Part shown: in pieces, positions 49,661 to 57,515 of the stretch
How the letters are laid out: every line of letters begins with the position of its first letter
How positions within the stretch are numbered: the stretch's first letter is position 1
From: Corynebacterium imitans
GTDB lineage: Bacteria > Actinomycetota > Actinomycetes > Mycobacteriales > Mycobacteriaceae
Assembly: GCF_000739455.1 (NCBI RefSeq)
Contig: NZ_CP009211.1
Span: 695,660 to 759,659 of the forward strand
Length of the DNA: 64,000 nucleotides
Direction of reading: 5' to 3'
Notes under the pieces: generated by a model
What the model saw: the letters and a program-made list of their open reading frames with translations, nothing else
What the model was told of the DNA's origin: nothing
Database searches by the model: none
Translations under genes and position numbers: made by a program

Positions 49661-50563
49661 GTGTCTTCCCAGCTCTCTTCCCAGCCCTGGGCCAAGCAGA
49701 TCATCGCTGCGCTGACGGCCATGGGCATCGCCCTGCCTGTCGTCCCGCGCGTGGAGGAACTCCCCGTCATCGGGGATGCGTACGTGCAGGCGTACAACAA
49801 CCTGCCCGCGAACGTGAAGCAGCAGGTGCCGCCGCAGCTGCGCCCCAAGCAGCCGGGGCAGGAGAAGAAGGCCCCGGCGAAACCGGCACCGGTCGCTCCG
49901 GATGCCCAGGCGAAGCTGCACCAGCTGGTCCAGGACGTGGTGGGCCGACACGGCGGGCGCGCGGCCATCTCCGTGGCGGGCGCGGGTAGGCAGATCACGG
50001 TGGGGGACAACCGGGCGGAGCCCGCCTTCTCCACGATGAAGGTGCCGCTGTCCATCGCGGCGCTGCGGCAGAACCCGGCCTTTGCTGGTGACGCGCGCCT
50101 GGCGATCACCGTCTCGGACAACCCGGCGGCGCACCGCATGTTCGCGCAGGTCCCGGCGTCTGCTTACGGCGGCGTGATCGCCGAGGCTGGCTCGAAGACG
50201 ACCACGCCCGCGGGCTACGAGATGGGCACGCTGTGGACGACCGCGGACCAGGCACAGTTCGCCTCCGGCCTGCGCTGCGTGCGCGGCCACGAGCCCGTAC
50301 TGGATTTGATGGGGCAGATCACCCGCGACCAGCGCTGGGGGCTGGGCCAGATCGGCGGTGCCCGCTTCAAGGGCGGCTGGAACGTTCACCAAGGCGGGTA
50401 CCTCACGCGCCAGTTTGGTCTGATCCCGGGACCGAACGGCGACATTGCCGTTGCAATTACCACGTTCAGCAACGGTGGCTACGCCGAGAGTACGCAGATG
50501 CTCAACGAACTCGCACGCGGCATTGAGGGAATGCGCGGCGGTCTGCCAACCTCGCGCTGCTAA
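49661..50563 (+). CDS. Exported beta-lactamase-fold serine hydrolase (SxxK, SDN, KGG)
   Basis: A 300-residue protein with a hydrophobic N-terminal segment (about 11-28) acting as signal or anchor and a Pro/Lys-rich linker. The serine beta-lactamase/PBP-like domain has all three motifs: S124-T-M-K127, S152-D-N and K237-G-G. No class A Glu166/ELN omega-loop motif is seen, so a carboxypeptidase-like or penicillin-binding role fits better than beta-lactamase (inference). The GTG start has AAAGGAG upstream. It is the first of a four-gene cluster whose last gene is a paralogue. Confidence 0.8.
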   Translation: MSSQLSSQPWAKQIIAALTAMGIALPVVPRVEELPVIGDAYVQAYNNLPANVKQQVPPQLRPKQPGQEKKAPAKPAPVAPDAQAKLHQLVQDVVGRHGGRAAISVAGAGRQITVGDNRAEPAFSTMKVPLSIAALRQNPAFAGDARLAITVSDNPAAHRMFAQVPASAYGGVIAEAGSKTTTPAGYEMGTLWTTADQAQFASGLRCVRGHEPVLDLMGQITRDQRWGLGQIGGARFKGGWNVHQGGYLTRQFGLIPGPNGDIAVAITTFSNGGYAESTQMLNELARGIEGMRGGLPTSRC

Positions 50564-50627
50564 CCTCTTCCGAGATCCGGACGAGGACAAGCGCGCTGAC
50601 GAAGAGCGCGGAGGAAGGCGGTAGCGC

Positions 50628-51119
50628 GTGGTCGACCCCGAGGAACACCAGGGCGACGACCCGCCGACCGCTGAGCTTCCCGCACTCTCCCCTGAGAGCA
50701 CCCTCGAGCAGGATGTGCTGTGGGACGACGATTCGGACGAGGAACGCCCTGCTCCAAGTGTTGGCGTCTGGGTCGTCGGAGGGATAGTTGCTCTCGCGGC
50801 CCTTGTGGTTGGCGTACTTCTCGCCGCCTCCGCCACGAGCCTTGCCAAAGGCGGGAAGACACCCGACCCCGTGACGAACACTGTCGTGGTGACGTCTACG
50901 CGGCTGACTGAAGTTACCACGACGCGAGTCGTGACAACGCAGCCACCAACCTCTTCAAACCCTGCGACAAAGAAGGCAGCGACGAAGACCACCACGAAGG
51001 GCGGATCGGTTTCGGCTAAAGCGACGACAACAAGCCCGAAAAAGACCCCGAAAAGGACCCCGAAAAGGACCCCGAAAAGGACCCCGAAAAGGACCACGAC
51101 ACCGACGACGGCGCGATAG
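50628..51119 (+). CDS. Single-pass membrane protein with Thr/Lys-rich repetitive tail
   Basis: A 163-residue protein: acidic cytoplasmic N-terminus (about 1-43), one transmembrane helix (VWVVGGIVALAALVVGVLLA), then an exported Thr/Pro/Lys-rich tail. The tail starts with TVVVTSTRLTEVTTT and ends in four or five tandem TPKR/K tetrapeptides encoded by a 12-bp repeat at 51042-51097. No known domain. The positively charged tail could bind wall polymers (inference). It follows the serine hydrolase gene by 64 nt. Confidence 0.7.
   Translation: MVDPEEHQGDDPPTAELPALSPESTLEQDVLWDDDSDEERPAPSVGVWVVGGIVALAALVVGVLLAASATSLAKGGKTPDPVTNTVVVTSTRLTEVTTTRVVTTQPPTSSNPATKKAATKTTTKGGSVSAKATTTSPKKTPKRTPKRTPKRTPKRTTTPTTAR
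51040..51097 (+). repeat. In-frame 12-bp tandem repeat (AGGACCCCGAAA), four copies plus edge
   Basis: Near-identical 12-mers at 51042, 51054, 51066 and 51078 encode (K/R)TPK units at the C-terminus of the preceding membrane protein. Slippage would change the tail by four residues per copy and keep the frame. Confidence 0.9.
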
Positions 51120-51250
51120 CGTGCGCACAGCATTGCCGGAAAGTTTTTCGGTAATTGTCATGATGTGTCCAGGGTTTGGCTATGATCTACTCGTATCCAT
51201 TTGCAGACATACCCCGAGGCAGTAGCTGACATCGAGGGGAAAGGCCGATA

Positions 51251-51856
51251 GTGAGTAGACAATACGGACAGGGTGCCCCCAACCCAGACACTGAGCAGTG
51301 GGCAGTCCCCGAAGCCGGAGGACAGCAGTTTCCTTCCCAGGGCTATCCGCCCCAGCAGCCCGTCTACGGACAGCCGGTCTACGCCCAGCCCTACCCGCAG
51401 CAGAGCGGTAACAAGGCATTGCCGTGGATCATTGGTGTGCTCGGCATTCTGCTCGCCACGGTCGTCGGCGTGGTGGCCTACCTGGGCGGCACGGGTGCCT
51501 TCCAGCGCTCGAGCGCACAGCAGGACCCCGTCGTGGTCACCGAGGTAGAGACCCAGACGCTCAAGCAGGAACCGGCTCAGCAGCAGGCCCCGGCACCCGC
51601 GGCGGAGCCAGTGTCGGCCCCGGCTGCGTCGCGCCAGGCGTATGGCCACTATGCGGCGGCGTCCAGCAATACTTCGGGTCCGTTCGCGGCGAACGTGTAC
51701 AGCGCCTTCGTGGACGCCTACAACAGCACGGGTAGCCCGAACGTCACGGTCAACGTCTACAGTCCGGTCACCGGCTCCACCTACACCATGTCGTGCAGCG
51801 GCGGGGCCACGGTGTACTGCTACGGCGGCGACAACGCGCGTGTGAAGATTTGGTAG
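51251..51856 (+). CDS. Single-pass membrane protein with Gln/Pro/Tyr-rich N-terminus
   Basis: A 201-residue protein. The cytoplasmic N-terminus (about 1-55) is rich in Gln, Pro, Gly and Tyr (QPVYGQPVYAQPYPQQ). One transmembrane helix (LPWIIGVLGILLATVVGVVAYL) is followed by an exported linker (DPVVVTEVETQTLKQ) and a small C-terminal domain with two cysteines (YTMSCSGGATVYCYGGDNARVKIW) that could form a disulfide. This architecture is common in corynebacterial envelope proteins of unknown function. GTG 51251 has GGGGAAAGG upstream. It overlaps the next gene by 7 nt. Confidence 0.75.
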   Translation: MSRQYGQGAPNPDTEQWAVPEAGGQQFPSQGYPPQQPVYGQPVYAQPYPQQSGNKALPWIIGVLGILLATVVGVVAYLGGTGAFQRSSAQQDPVVVTEVETQTLKQEPAQQQAPAPAAEPVSAPAASRQAYGHYAAASSNTSGPFAANVYSAFVDAYNSTGSPNVTVNVYSPVTGSTYTMSCSGGATVYCYGGDNARVKIW

Positions 51857-52701
51857 CGCATCGCACGCTCGGCGCGGTTGCTGCGGCGGCCCTGTGCCTG
51901 AGCGCCTGCGGGCCGAGCGAAGCACCTCCGACGGTGGTGGTGACCTCCACCGAGTTCGTCTCGCCGCCCGCCCAATCCGTTGAGCCCGCCCCAGCACCCG
52001 CGGATGTGCGCCCGCTTGTCGACGCCGCCGTGCAGGCCGCCTCACACCTCGGCACCGCCGGCGCAGCCGTCGGTGGGCCGGAAGGGATCGTGGTTGCAGG
52101 ATTCACTGAACCCACCCCGGCCTGGTCGACGATCAAGGTGCCGATCGCGATCGCTGCCCTGCGCGCCGACCCGTCGCTGAGCCCGGACGCCGCAGCCGCG
52201 ATCACCGCCTCGGACAACGACGCCGCCCAGCGCCTCTACACGGTCGCGGGCGAAGCCGGGACAAACGCGGTGCTAGCTGAACTCGGACTTGGAACCGGGG
52301 TGAATACGGCCCCGCTTCGCCCCGAGTTTTCCACCTACGGCCAAACGCCTCTGAGCGTGGCGGATGAGGCGACCATGGCTAACACCTTGGCATGCGTGTC
52401 CGGGGCAGGCGAGGTCCTCGGGCTGATGGGACAGGTCGACCCCGGGCAGTCCTACGGGCTCGGCACCCAGGGCGCGCTGTTCAAAGGCGGATGGGGCCCG
52501 GACGAGTCCGGGATGTACCAGGTACGCCAGTTCGGTCTGCTGCCGCGTGGCAACGGCACGTACGTCCCCGTGGCACTCACCGCGCTGCCTGCCGACGGAA
52601 CCTACGAGACGGGCCAGCAGATGCTCTCCGCGATGGCACAAAACCTGGGGGAGCAGGCGGACGCCTTTGCGCCCGCCGCCTGCCAGCACTCCGGCGGCTA
52701 G
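51850..52701 (+). CDS. Lipoprotein beta-lactamase-fold serine hydrolase, paralogue
   Basis: A 283-residue lipoprotein (lipobox LSAC, Cys20) with a short linker, PPTVVVTSTEFVSPP, and a serine beta-lactamase/PBP-like domain: S93-T-I-K96, S121-D-N, K212-G-G. It shares S(T)(M/I)KVP(L/I)(S/A)IAALR, SDN-AA, LMGQ, FKGGW and RQFGL with the protein at 49661, so the two are paralogues. Start: TTG 51850, overlapping the upstream stop; the next possible start, GTG 51793, would destroy the signal peptide. The stop overlaps amtR's. Confidence 0.78.
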   Translation: MVAHRTLGAVAAAALCLSACGPSEAPPTVVVTSTEFVSPPAQSVEPAPAPADVRPLVDAAVQAASHLGTAGAAVGGPEGIVVAGFTEPTPAWSTIKVPIAIAALRADPSLSPDAAAAITASDNDAAQRLYTVAGEAGTNAVLAELGLGTGVNTAPLRPEFSTYGQTPLSVADEATMANTLACVSGAGEVLGLMGQVDPGQSYGLGTQGALFKGGWGPDESGMYQVRQFGLLPRGNGTYVPVALTALPADGTYETGQQMLSAMAQNLGEQADAFAPAACQHSGG

Positions 52702-53375
52702 GCCTGCTCCCCGGAGACTTTGGCCACCAGCTCGAGAGTGCGCTCACCGCGGCAGGAGGGCAGCTCCGCGTGCAGGACATCGAGCACGGCATCGGCGATC
52801 ATGACGGAGGGGGCGGGTAACGCATCGTCGACAAGCGGGTAGGGCGCGGTGCCCGTGTTATCGCGCATCTCGATCGCGGCGAGCGTCATGTGGAAGGGCA
52901 AGTCAATGCGCGGGTCGTCATCGCCGACGATCTGCGCGGCTAAATCGCGGTAGATGCCCTCCAGCTTCGCGCGGTCCTCGTGGTACTCCTTGAATTCCTC
53001 CGAGTCCAGGGTGGGCAGCTGGTAGAGGCGACCAATGTTCCAATTCGAGGACAGAAGGATGCGTGTCTCCGCCGCGCACAGCGCCCACAGCTTCAGCGCG
53101 GGCGAAGCATCTGACTCCGCGAGGTCCGAGGCCAAGTCCAGCGCGGGCTGAATCGTGCCCTTGAGCAGCGTGAGGAAGATGTCGTTCTTCGAGGGGAAGT
53201 GGTAGTAGAGCGACGCCTGGCGGATGCCCACGGCCTCCGCGATCTGGTGGGTGGAGGTGGTGGAGAACCCGCGGCGGGTGAACAGCTCCGAGGAAGCGTC
53301 GAGAATCTCCTCGCGGGCGGTCTTCCCGCGGCGGCGGGGCCGGTTCTTGCGGGGGCGCCCTACGGTTCGCGTCAT
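52698..53375 (-). CDS. amtR: TetR-family global nitrogen regulator AmtR
   Basis: A 225-residue TetR repressor. The helix-turn-helix (STHQIAEAVGIRQASLYYHFPSKNDIFLTLL, about 40-70) and the body (WNIGRLYQLPTLDSEEFKEYH, DLPFHMTLAAIEMRDN) match C. glutamicum AmtR closely as I recall it. AmtR represses ammonium-assimilation and transport genes and is released by adenylylated GlnK. The location between purH and rpsR is also that of amtR. GGAGAGGAGC precedes the ATG. Confidence 0.93.
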   Translation of the reverse strand: MTRTVGRPRKNRPRRRGKTAREEILDASSELFTRRGFSTTSTHQIAEAVGIRQASLYYHFPSKNDIFLTLLKGTIQPALDLASDLAESDASPALKLWALCAAETRILLSSNWNIGRLYQLPTLDSEEFKEYHEDRAKLEGIYRDLAAQIVGDDDPRIDLPFHMTLAAIEMRDNTGTAPYPLVDDALPAPSVMIADAVLDVLHAELPSCRGERTLELVAKVSGEQA

Positions 53376-53482
53376 GCGCTGCTCCTCTCCATGTGCCTTA
53401 CGTGCCTGACCAGTCTACTGCATGCTCAGCTTTCAATCGGTTGAAAGGTAGTTTTGCCTGTAGATGCGTTGGTGTACGGACG

Positions 53483-53529
53483 AAAAGCGCCCGCCCCGTA
53501 CTCATCGTGAGCACGGGGCGGGCGCTTTT
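53483..53529. terminator. Bidirectional terminator between rpsR and amtR
   Basis: AAAAGCGCCCGCCCCGT (53483-53499) and ACGGGGCGGGCGCTTTT (53513-53529) form a perfect 17-bp stem with T-runs on both strands. It ends the rpmB-rpmG-rpsN-rpsR operon 36 nt after rpsR and shields the amtR promoter. Confidence 0.93.
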
Positions 53530-53565
53530 TAAGTCGAAAGACTCTACGCTGCTGTCAACCGTTGC

Positions 53566-53814
53566 TTAGCGAGTGGTGAACGGCAGGAGAGCCATCTCGC
53601 GCGCGTTCTTGACTGCGGTAGCAACCTGACGCTGCTGCTGCGGGGTCAAGCCGGTGACGCGGCGGGAACGGATCTTGTGACGATCCGAGATGAACAGACG
53701 CAGGGTCTCTACATCCTTGTAATCGACCGACTCAATGCCCTTGGCCTTGAGCGGGTTCTTCTTCGGGCGGCGGGACTGCTCCATGCGCGCCTTGCGGTGA
53801 TTATTGCGCTTCAT
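53566..53814 (-). CDS. rpsR: 30S ribosomal protein S18
   Basis: An 82-residue S18: [56 protein letters not shown] and [19 protein letters not shown]. There are no cysteines, i.e. the zinc-free form. AAGGAGG precedes the ATG. Last gene of the four-gene ribosomal operon. Confidence 0.95.
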   Translation of the reverse strand: MKRNNHRKARMEQSRRPKKNPLKAKGIESVDYKDVETLRLFISDRHKIRSRRVTGLTPQQQRQVATAVKNAREMALLPFTTR

Positions 53815-53828
53815 TGGTCAAATCCTCC

Positions 53829-54134
53829 TTACCACGAAGACTTACGAACGCCAGGCAGCTCACCACGGTGAGCCATCTCGCGCATACGGACACGGGACAG
53901 ACCGAACTTGCGGAGGTAACCGCGCGGACGGCCGTCGTGGGAATCGCGGTTGCGCACGCGCGCGGGCGAAGCGTCACGCGGCTGACGGTTCAGCTCGAAC
54001 TGTGCTTCCAGGCGATCCTCGTCCGAGGTCTCGGGGTTGCGGATGATTGCCTTGAGCTCGTTGCGACGCTCAGCGTAGCGAGCAACGATTTCCTTGCGCT
54101 TCTCGTTCTTAGCGATCTTGGACTTCTTCGCCAT
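53829..54134 (-). CDS. rpsN: 30S ribosomal protein S14, zinc-free long form
   Basis: A 101-residue S14 lacking the CxxC zinc motif of the short form: [23 protein letters not shown] ... [49 protein letters not shown]. It lies between rpmG and rpsR, as in the zinc-independent S14-L33-L28-S18 cluster of actinobacteria. Confidence 0.95.
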   Translation of the reverse strand: MAKKSKIAKNEKRKEIVARYAERRNELKAIIRNPETSDEDRLEAQFELNRQPRDASPARVRNRDSHDGRPRGYLRKFGLSRVRMREMAHRGELPGVRKSSW

Positions 54135-54137
54135 TGT

Positions 54138-54302
54138 TTATCGCTCCTCGCGGAATTCAACGTGCTTACGCACAACCGGGTCGTACTTCTTCAGCGTGAT
54201 GCGATCCGGGTTGTTGCGCTTGTTCTTGCGGGTGACGTAGGTAAAACCGGTGCCCGCGGTGCTCTTCAGCTTGATGATCGGGCGAATATCGTTACGTGCC
54301 AT
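54138..54302 (-). CDS. rpmG: 50S ribosomal protein L33, zinc-free form
   Basis: A 54-residue protein ([19 protein letters not shown] ... [20 protein letters not shown]) without the two cysteine pairs of the zinc form. The ATG overlaps the rpmB stop as TAATG. Three nt separate its stop from the rpsN ATG. Confidence 0.95.
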   Translation of the reverse strand: MARNDIRPIIKLKSTAGTGFTYVTRKNKRNNPDRITLKKYDPVVRKHVEFREER

Positions 54303-54538
54303 TAGATCTTCTCACCTCGTGCGCGGATCTTTGCCACGACGGACTCGATGCCGTCACGGTCGATGATCTTCAGACCCTTGGTAGAAACGGTCAGAGTAAT
54401 GGTACGGCCCTCGGAGGGCAGGTAGAACCGGCGCTTCTGCACGTTGGGGTTCCAACGGCGCGAGTGGCGGCGGTGCGAGTGCGAGACGGTCTTGCCGAAC
54501 TGCGGCTTCCGTCCCGTGACCTGGCAATGTGCCGACAT
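54302..54538 (-). CDS. rpmB: 50S ribosomal protein L28
   Basis: A 78-residue L28: [37 protein letters not shown] and a conserved C-terminal [14 protein letters not shown]. It has a single cysteine and no zinc pair. First gene of the operon. The upstream gap to 54718 has no clear Zur operator. Confidence 0.94.
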   Translation of the reverse strand: MSAHCQVTGRKPQFGKTVSHSHRRHSRRWNPNVQKRRFYLPSEGRTITLTVSTKGLKIIDRDGIESVVAKIRARGEKI

Positions 54539-54718
54539 GGGTTGACTTCTTTCTCTTCTGCCGCCCACGCACTGATCACTTGTGAGGATGACGCCACTAA
54601 CAAAGCGGTGTGAGGGTCCGCGAAAAGCGTCGAGTGCAATCGGTTGACGTAGGCGTAAACGTGTACTTCGACAACAGCGAGAGTCAACAATACATGTTTC
54701 GTGCCAAATCTCCTAATC

Positions 54719-55750
54719 TCAGGCGACCGCGCTTCCCAGCCACACGGCCAGCGGCACCAGCACGCACCCGAAGGCGATAAACACCCGCCACGGGATCTGT
54801 ATCCCCGCGCGCTCCAGTTGGCTGTGCCACAGGAGTGTAGCCAGGGAAGCCCAGGGCGTAATCAGCGGCCCGAAGTTCACGCCGACGAGCAGCTGCATCG
54901 GCTCGTCGCCTTCCAAAAGCAAGTACGCAGGGAGGTTGTTCACCAGGTTGGCGGCAACCGTGCCCGAAAGTGCAGCGGGGGCGTTGATGTGCAGCGGAGG
55001 CAGCAGCGCTACGGCAGAAGAAATAGCGACGACGAGCGCCAGCGACTGCCACGGCACAAGCTCGCCCCGGTTCTCGACGCCCACCGCCAACGCCATCGCC
55101 ACAGCCCCGACCACGCTGGTCGCCCAAAAGGGGATTGGCGTGAGTAGTGCGACGACAGTCAGCCCGAGAATCCACAGTGCAGCTCCTGGGCTGGGCGGGG
55201 CGCTCGGGGAGTGCTGCTGCTTTTCCGCACCAAAGATGAAGCGCGCAACGTAGGAAGCCGCGACCGCGACTGCGATGCCGACGAGTGCTGACCTCCAGGA
55301 TGCAGCGACAAAGTCGTATGTGCCCGAGTAGTGCTTCAGCGCCAAAAGATTGGTCAGGTTGGAGACCGGGAGCAGCATTGAGCCAAGATTGGCGATCCAC
55401 ACCACCGACAGTGATAAGGCCACGACGCTCAGCCCGTTACGTCGCGCCACCGCTACGGCCAGGGGCGTGAGCATGATCGCTGTGGTGTCTAGGGAGAGGA
55501 AGATGGTGACGAAGACACACAGCACGAGAAAGGCGGGCCACACGAAGTGCGTGCGCTCGATCCACGCGGCGAGCGCCTCGAACACTCCCGCCTGTGCGGC
55601 GAGGTTGACCATGGCAGACATCGCAGCGGCAAAAACCAAAACGGGCAGCAGCCGCCCGGCCACTGACGTGGCGGCAGCGGTATCCGTCAGTGCCAGGGCG
55701 ACAAACAGTACGACGGCCGCCGCGGGCCAAAATATAGAGGTAAGGCGCAC
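54719..55750 (-). CDS. ArsB/NhaD-superfamily (SLC13-type) anion permease
   Basis: A 343-residue polytopic protein with about 10 helices. ArsB/SLC13-like features are LPVLVFAAAMSAMVNLAAQAGVFEALA, FLSLDTTAIMLTPLAVAVARR, VWIANLGSMLLPVSNLTNLLAL and GTVAANLVNNLPAYLLLE. The family moves arsenite, citrate or other anions; there is no arsR or arsC beside it, so the substrate is open. GTG 55750 is used; a TTG at 55756 also exists. It lies 11 nt after the response regulator gene, so all three genes to 57416 probably form one operon. Confidence 0.8.
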   Translation of the reverse strand: MRLTSIFWPAAAVVLFVALALTDTAAATSVAGRLLPVLVFAAAMSAMVNLAAQAGVFEALAAWIERTHFVWPAFLVLCVFVTIFLSLDTTAIMLTPLAVAVARRNGLSVVALSLSVVWIANLGSMLLPVSNLTNLLALKHYSGTYDFVAASWRSALVGIAVAVAASYVARFIFGAEKQQHSPSAPPSPGAALWILGLTVVALLTPIPFWATSVVGAVAMALAVGVENRGELVPWQSLALVVAISSAVALLPPLHINAPAALSGTVAANLVNNLPAYLLLEGDEPMQLLVGVNFGPLITPWASLATLLWHSQLERAGIQIPWRVFIAFGCVLVPLAVWLGSAVA

Positions 55751-55761
55751 GAGCAAAGAGT

Positions 55762-56364
55762 CTAGATCCCCAAAGCCTTGGCTAACCTCAAGGCGAGTAC
55801 CGTGCGGTCGCGCGCTTCGAGTTTTCGGAGCAAGGCAGAAACGTGGTTTTTCACGGTGCCTTCAGCCAGGAAGAGTGCACCGGCGATCTCCTGGTTGCTC
55901 ATTCCTCGAGCGACCTTCTCGGCGACGGAGCGCTCAGTCGGGGTCAAGATCGCCAGCTGTGGGTTCCCCGCAGCGTAGCGGGCGATACGAGGGTCGAGGA
56001 CGAGGCCGCCCTGGGCGGTGGCGACGATGGCGTTTGCCAATTCTTCCGGGGACACATCTTTCAGGATGTAGCCGGACGCGTCAGCGTCGAGCAGGCTTGT
56101 TACCAAGTTTGCGTCGTCGAAAGTGGTGAGTACAAGGACGGGAACGTGTGGGCTGCAGGCGCGCACGACCCCGAGCCCGTCGGTTCCCGGCATTGCTGCG
56201 TCGGTGACCACCACGTCGACGTTATGGCGGCGGGCAAGCTCCAGCGCTTCCGCTCCGTCGGTAGTTGTGGCGGCAACTTCAACACGGTCGTCGGTGTCCA
56301 AGATGAGCCTGAGGCCGCGCAGGAGCATCTCGTGGTCGTCGATAAGTAGCGCGCGTGTGGTCAT
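55762..56364 (-). CDS. NarL/LuxR-family response regulator
   Basis: A 200-residue regulator: receiver domain with LLIDDHEMLLRGL, phospho-acceptor Asp55 in VVVTDAAMPG, the Thr in VLVLTTFDD and the Lys in YILKDVSPEEL. The C-terminal LuxR helix-turn-helix is LTPTERSVAEKVARGMSNQEIAGALFLAEGTVKNHVSALLRKL. It overlaps the kinase gene by four nt (ATGA). It may control the adjacent permease gene (inference). Confidence 0.93.
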   Translation of the reverse strand: MTTRALLIDDHEMLLRGLRLILDTDDRVEVAATTTDGAEALELARRHNVDVVVTDAAMPGTDGLGVVRACSPHVPVLVLTTFDDANLVTSLLDADASGYILKDVSPEELANAIVATAQGGLVLDPRIARYAAGNPQLAILTPTERSVAEKVARGMSNQEIAGALFLAEGTVKNHVSALLRKLEARDRTVLALRLAKALGI

Positions 56365-57416
56365 GATTTCTCCTTGAGGTGCAATTCGATGCGGAAACCT
56401 CCGTCAATGCCGCCGTGGGCGAGCGTATTGATTTCACCACCGAGGCCTGCAGCGCGTTCGCGAAGCGACGTGATGCCGAAAGCTTCCGGCCCAGTCGTGC
56501 CTATGCCGTTGTCCGTTACGGCCAGTGTTCGGTCATCAAGGACGATCTGTGCCTTCGTTGCGTGCGAATGGCGCAGCACATTGGTCAGTGCCTCTTGGCA
56601 AAAGTGCAGCATGAGCATTCGTTCTTCGGTGGAGTACTTCGCCTGTGGTGTGTGAACAGCGTGAGAAAACTCAACGTCCAAAGAAGTGGTGGCGAAAGAC
56701 TCCGCCAGATGGGACAGTGCGGACTCGATGTCCTCATCAGGATGCGCGGCAGGTTTCATCGCGCGGACCGTCGCGCGCATCTCTTGTAGAGCCTCCGAGA
56801 CGCTTGCGCGTGCATGCGCGATCTCACTATCACGCTTTTCCGCGTCGGGGATCCGGAGCGCGTAGTCGAGGCTCAGCCCGATGGTGGTGAGGCGGTGCCC
56901 GAGGGCGTCGTGAAGCGTGGCCGCGATCCTTTCACGCTCCTTCGCCACCGCCATGTCCTGCTGGTGCGCCTCGTACCAGCGCTGGCGGGAGACCGTGGAG
57001 GCAAGATTCAGGGCTGCCGCAGCTGCGGCAGCGCCGGCGAGCGTTTCAAGCGCGATCTTGCTTACCGGAGCTTGGACCTTGAGCTGCGCGAGAAAAGCAG
57101 CCGCGACGATCGCACCTGCGTAGACATACGCCGCCCGCTTGCCCAGACTCATGTGCACTGCCACGACTGCGCACCACAGCACAAGGATGCTGATCGGGTT
57201 ATTCGCCGTGGCGAAGACGGCGAACGCGCACAGGGAAAAAGCCACCGCGGCAACTCTGTGCTCCGTCCTGCGCCACGCCACCCACGCCGCGACGGTGAGT
57301 AAGGCGACCGCCAGGAGAATTCCCTTACGCGCGAGCGCCGCTGACGTGAAGTTGATATACAGCAAGATGGCGAACACCAAGATGCTGTCCAAAAGGTAGA
57401 GGTGGACGCGGTTCAT
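56361..57416 (-). CDS. Sensor histidine kinase (HisKA_3, NarL-type partner)
   Basis: A 351-residue kinase. Five or so transmembrane helices (about 8-135) and no large extracellular domain suggest membrane or intramembrane sensing. The dimerisation/phospho-acceptor helix is KERERIAATLHDALGHRLTTIG (His169). The ATPase domain has FCQEALTNVLRHSHA (N box), VTDNGIG (G1) and FGITSLRERAAGLGGEI (G2). The ATG at 57416 lies 7 nt after TAGGTT (57429-57424), so the mRNA is probably leaderless. It is divergent from the CPBP gene. Confidence 0.92.
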   Translation of the reverse strand: MNRVHLYLLDSILVFAILLYINFTSAALARKGILLAVALLTVAAWVAWRRTEHRVAAVAFSLCAFAVFATANNPISILVLWCAVVAVHMSLGKRAAYVYAGAIVAAAFLAQLKVQAPVSKIALETLAGAAAAAAALNLASTVSRQRWYEAHQQDMAVAKERERIAATLHDALGHRLTTIGLSLDYALRIPDAEKRDSEIAHARASVSEALQEMRATVRAMKPAAHPDEDIESALSHLAESFATTSLDVEFSHAVHTPQAKYSTEERMLMLHFCQEALTNVLRHSHATKAQIVLDDRTLAVTDNGIGTTGPEAFGITSLRERAAGLGGEINTLAHGGIDGGFRIELHLKEKS

Positions 57417-57515
57417 GGGGCCTAACCTACCGGCTGACACCCGTGACTCGGGTCATGGTTTTTGGTGACCGCATCCACTATTCACGCCCGCGTGCGCTCC
57501 ATAAAGTCGTGCACC

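Noticed and set aside
54539..54718. Zur operator upstream of rpmB
   Set aside because: No AT-rich dyad of the Zur type could be found by eye.
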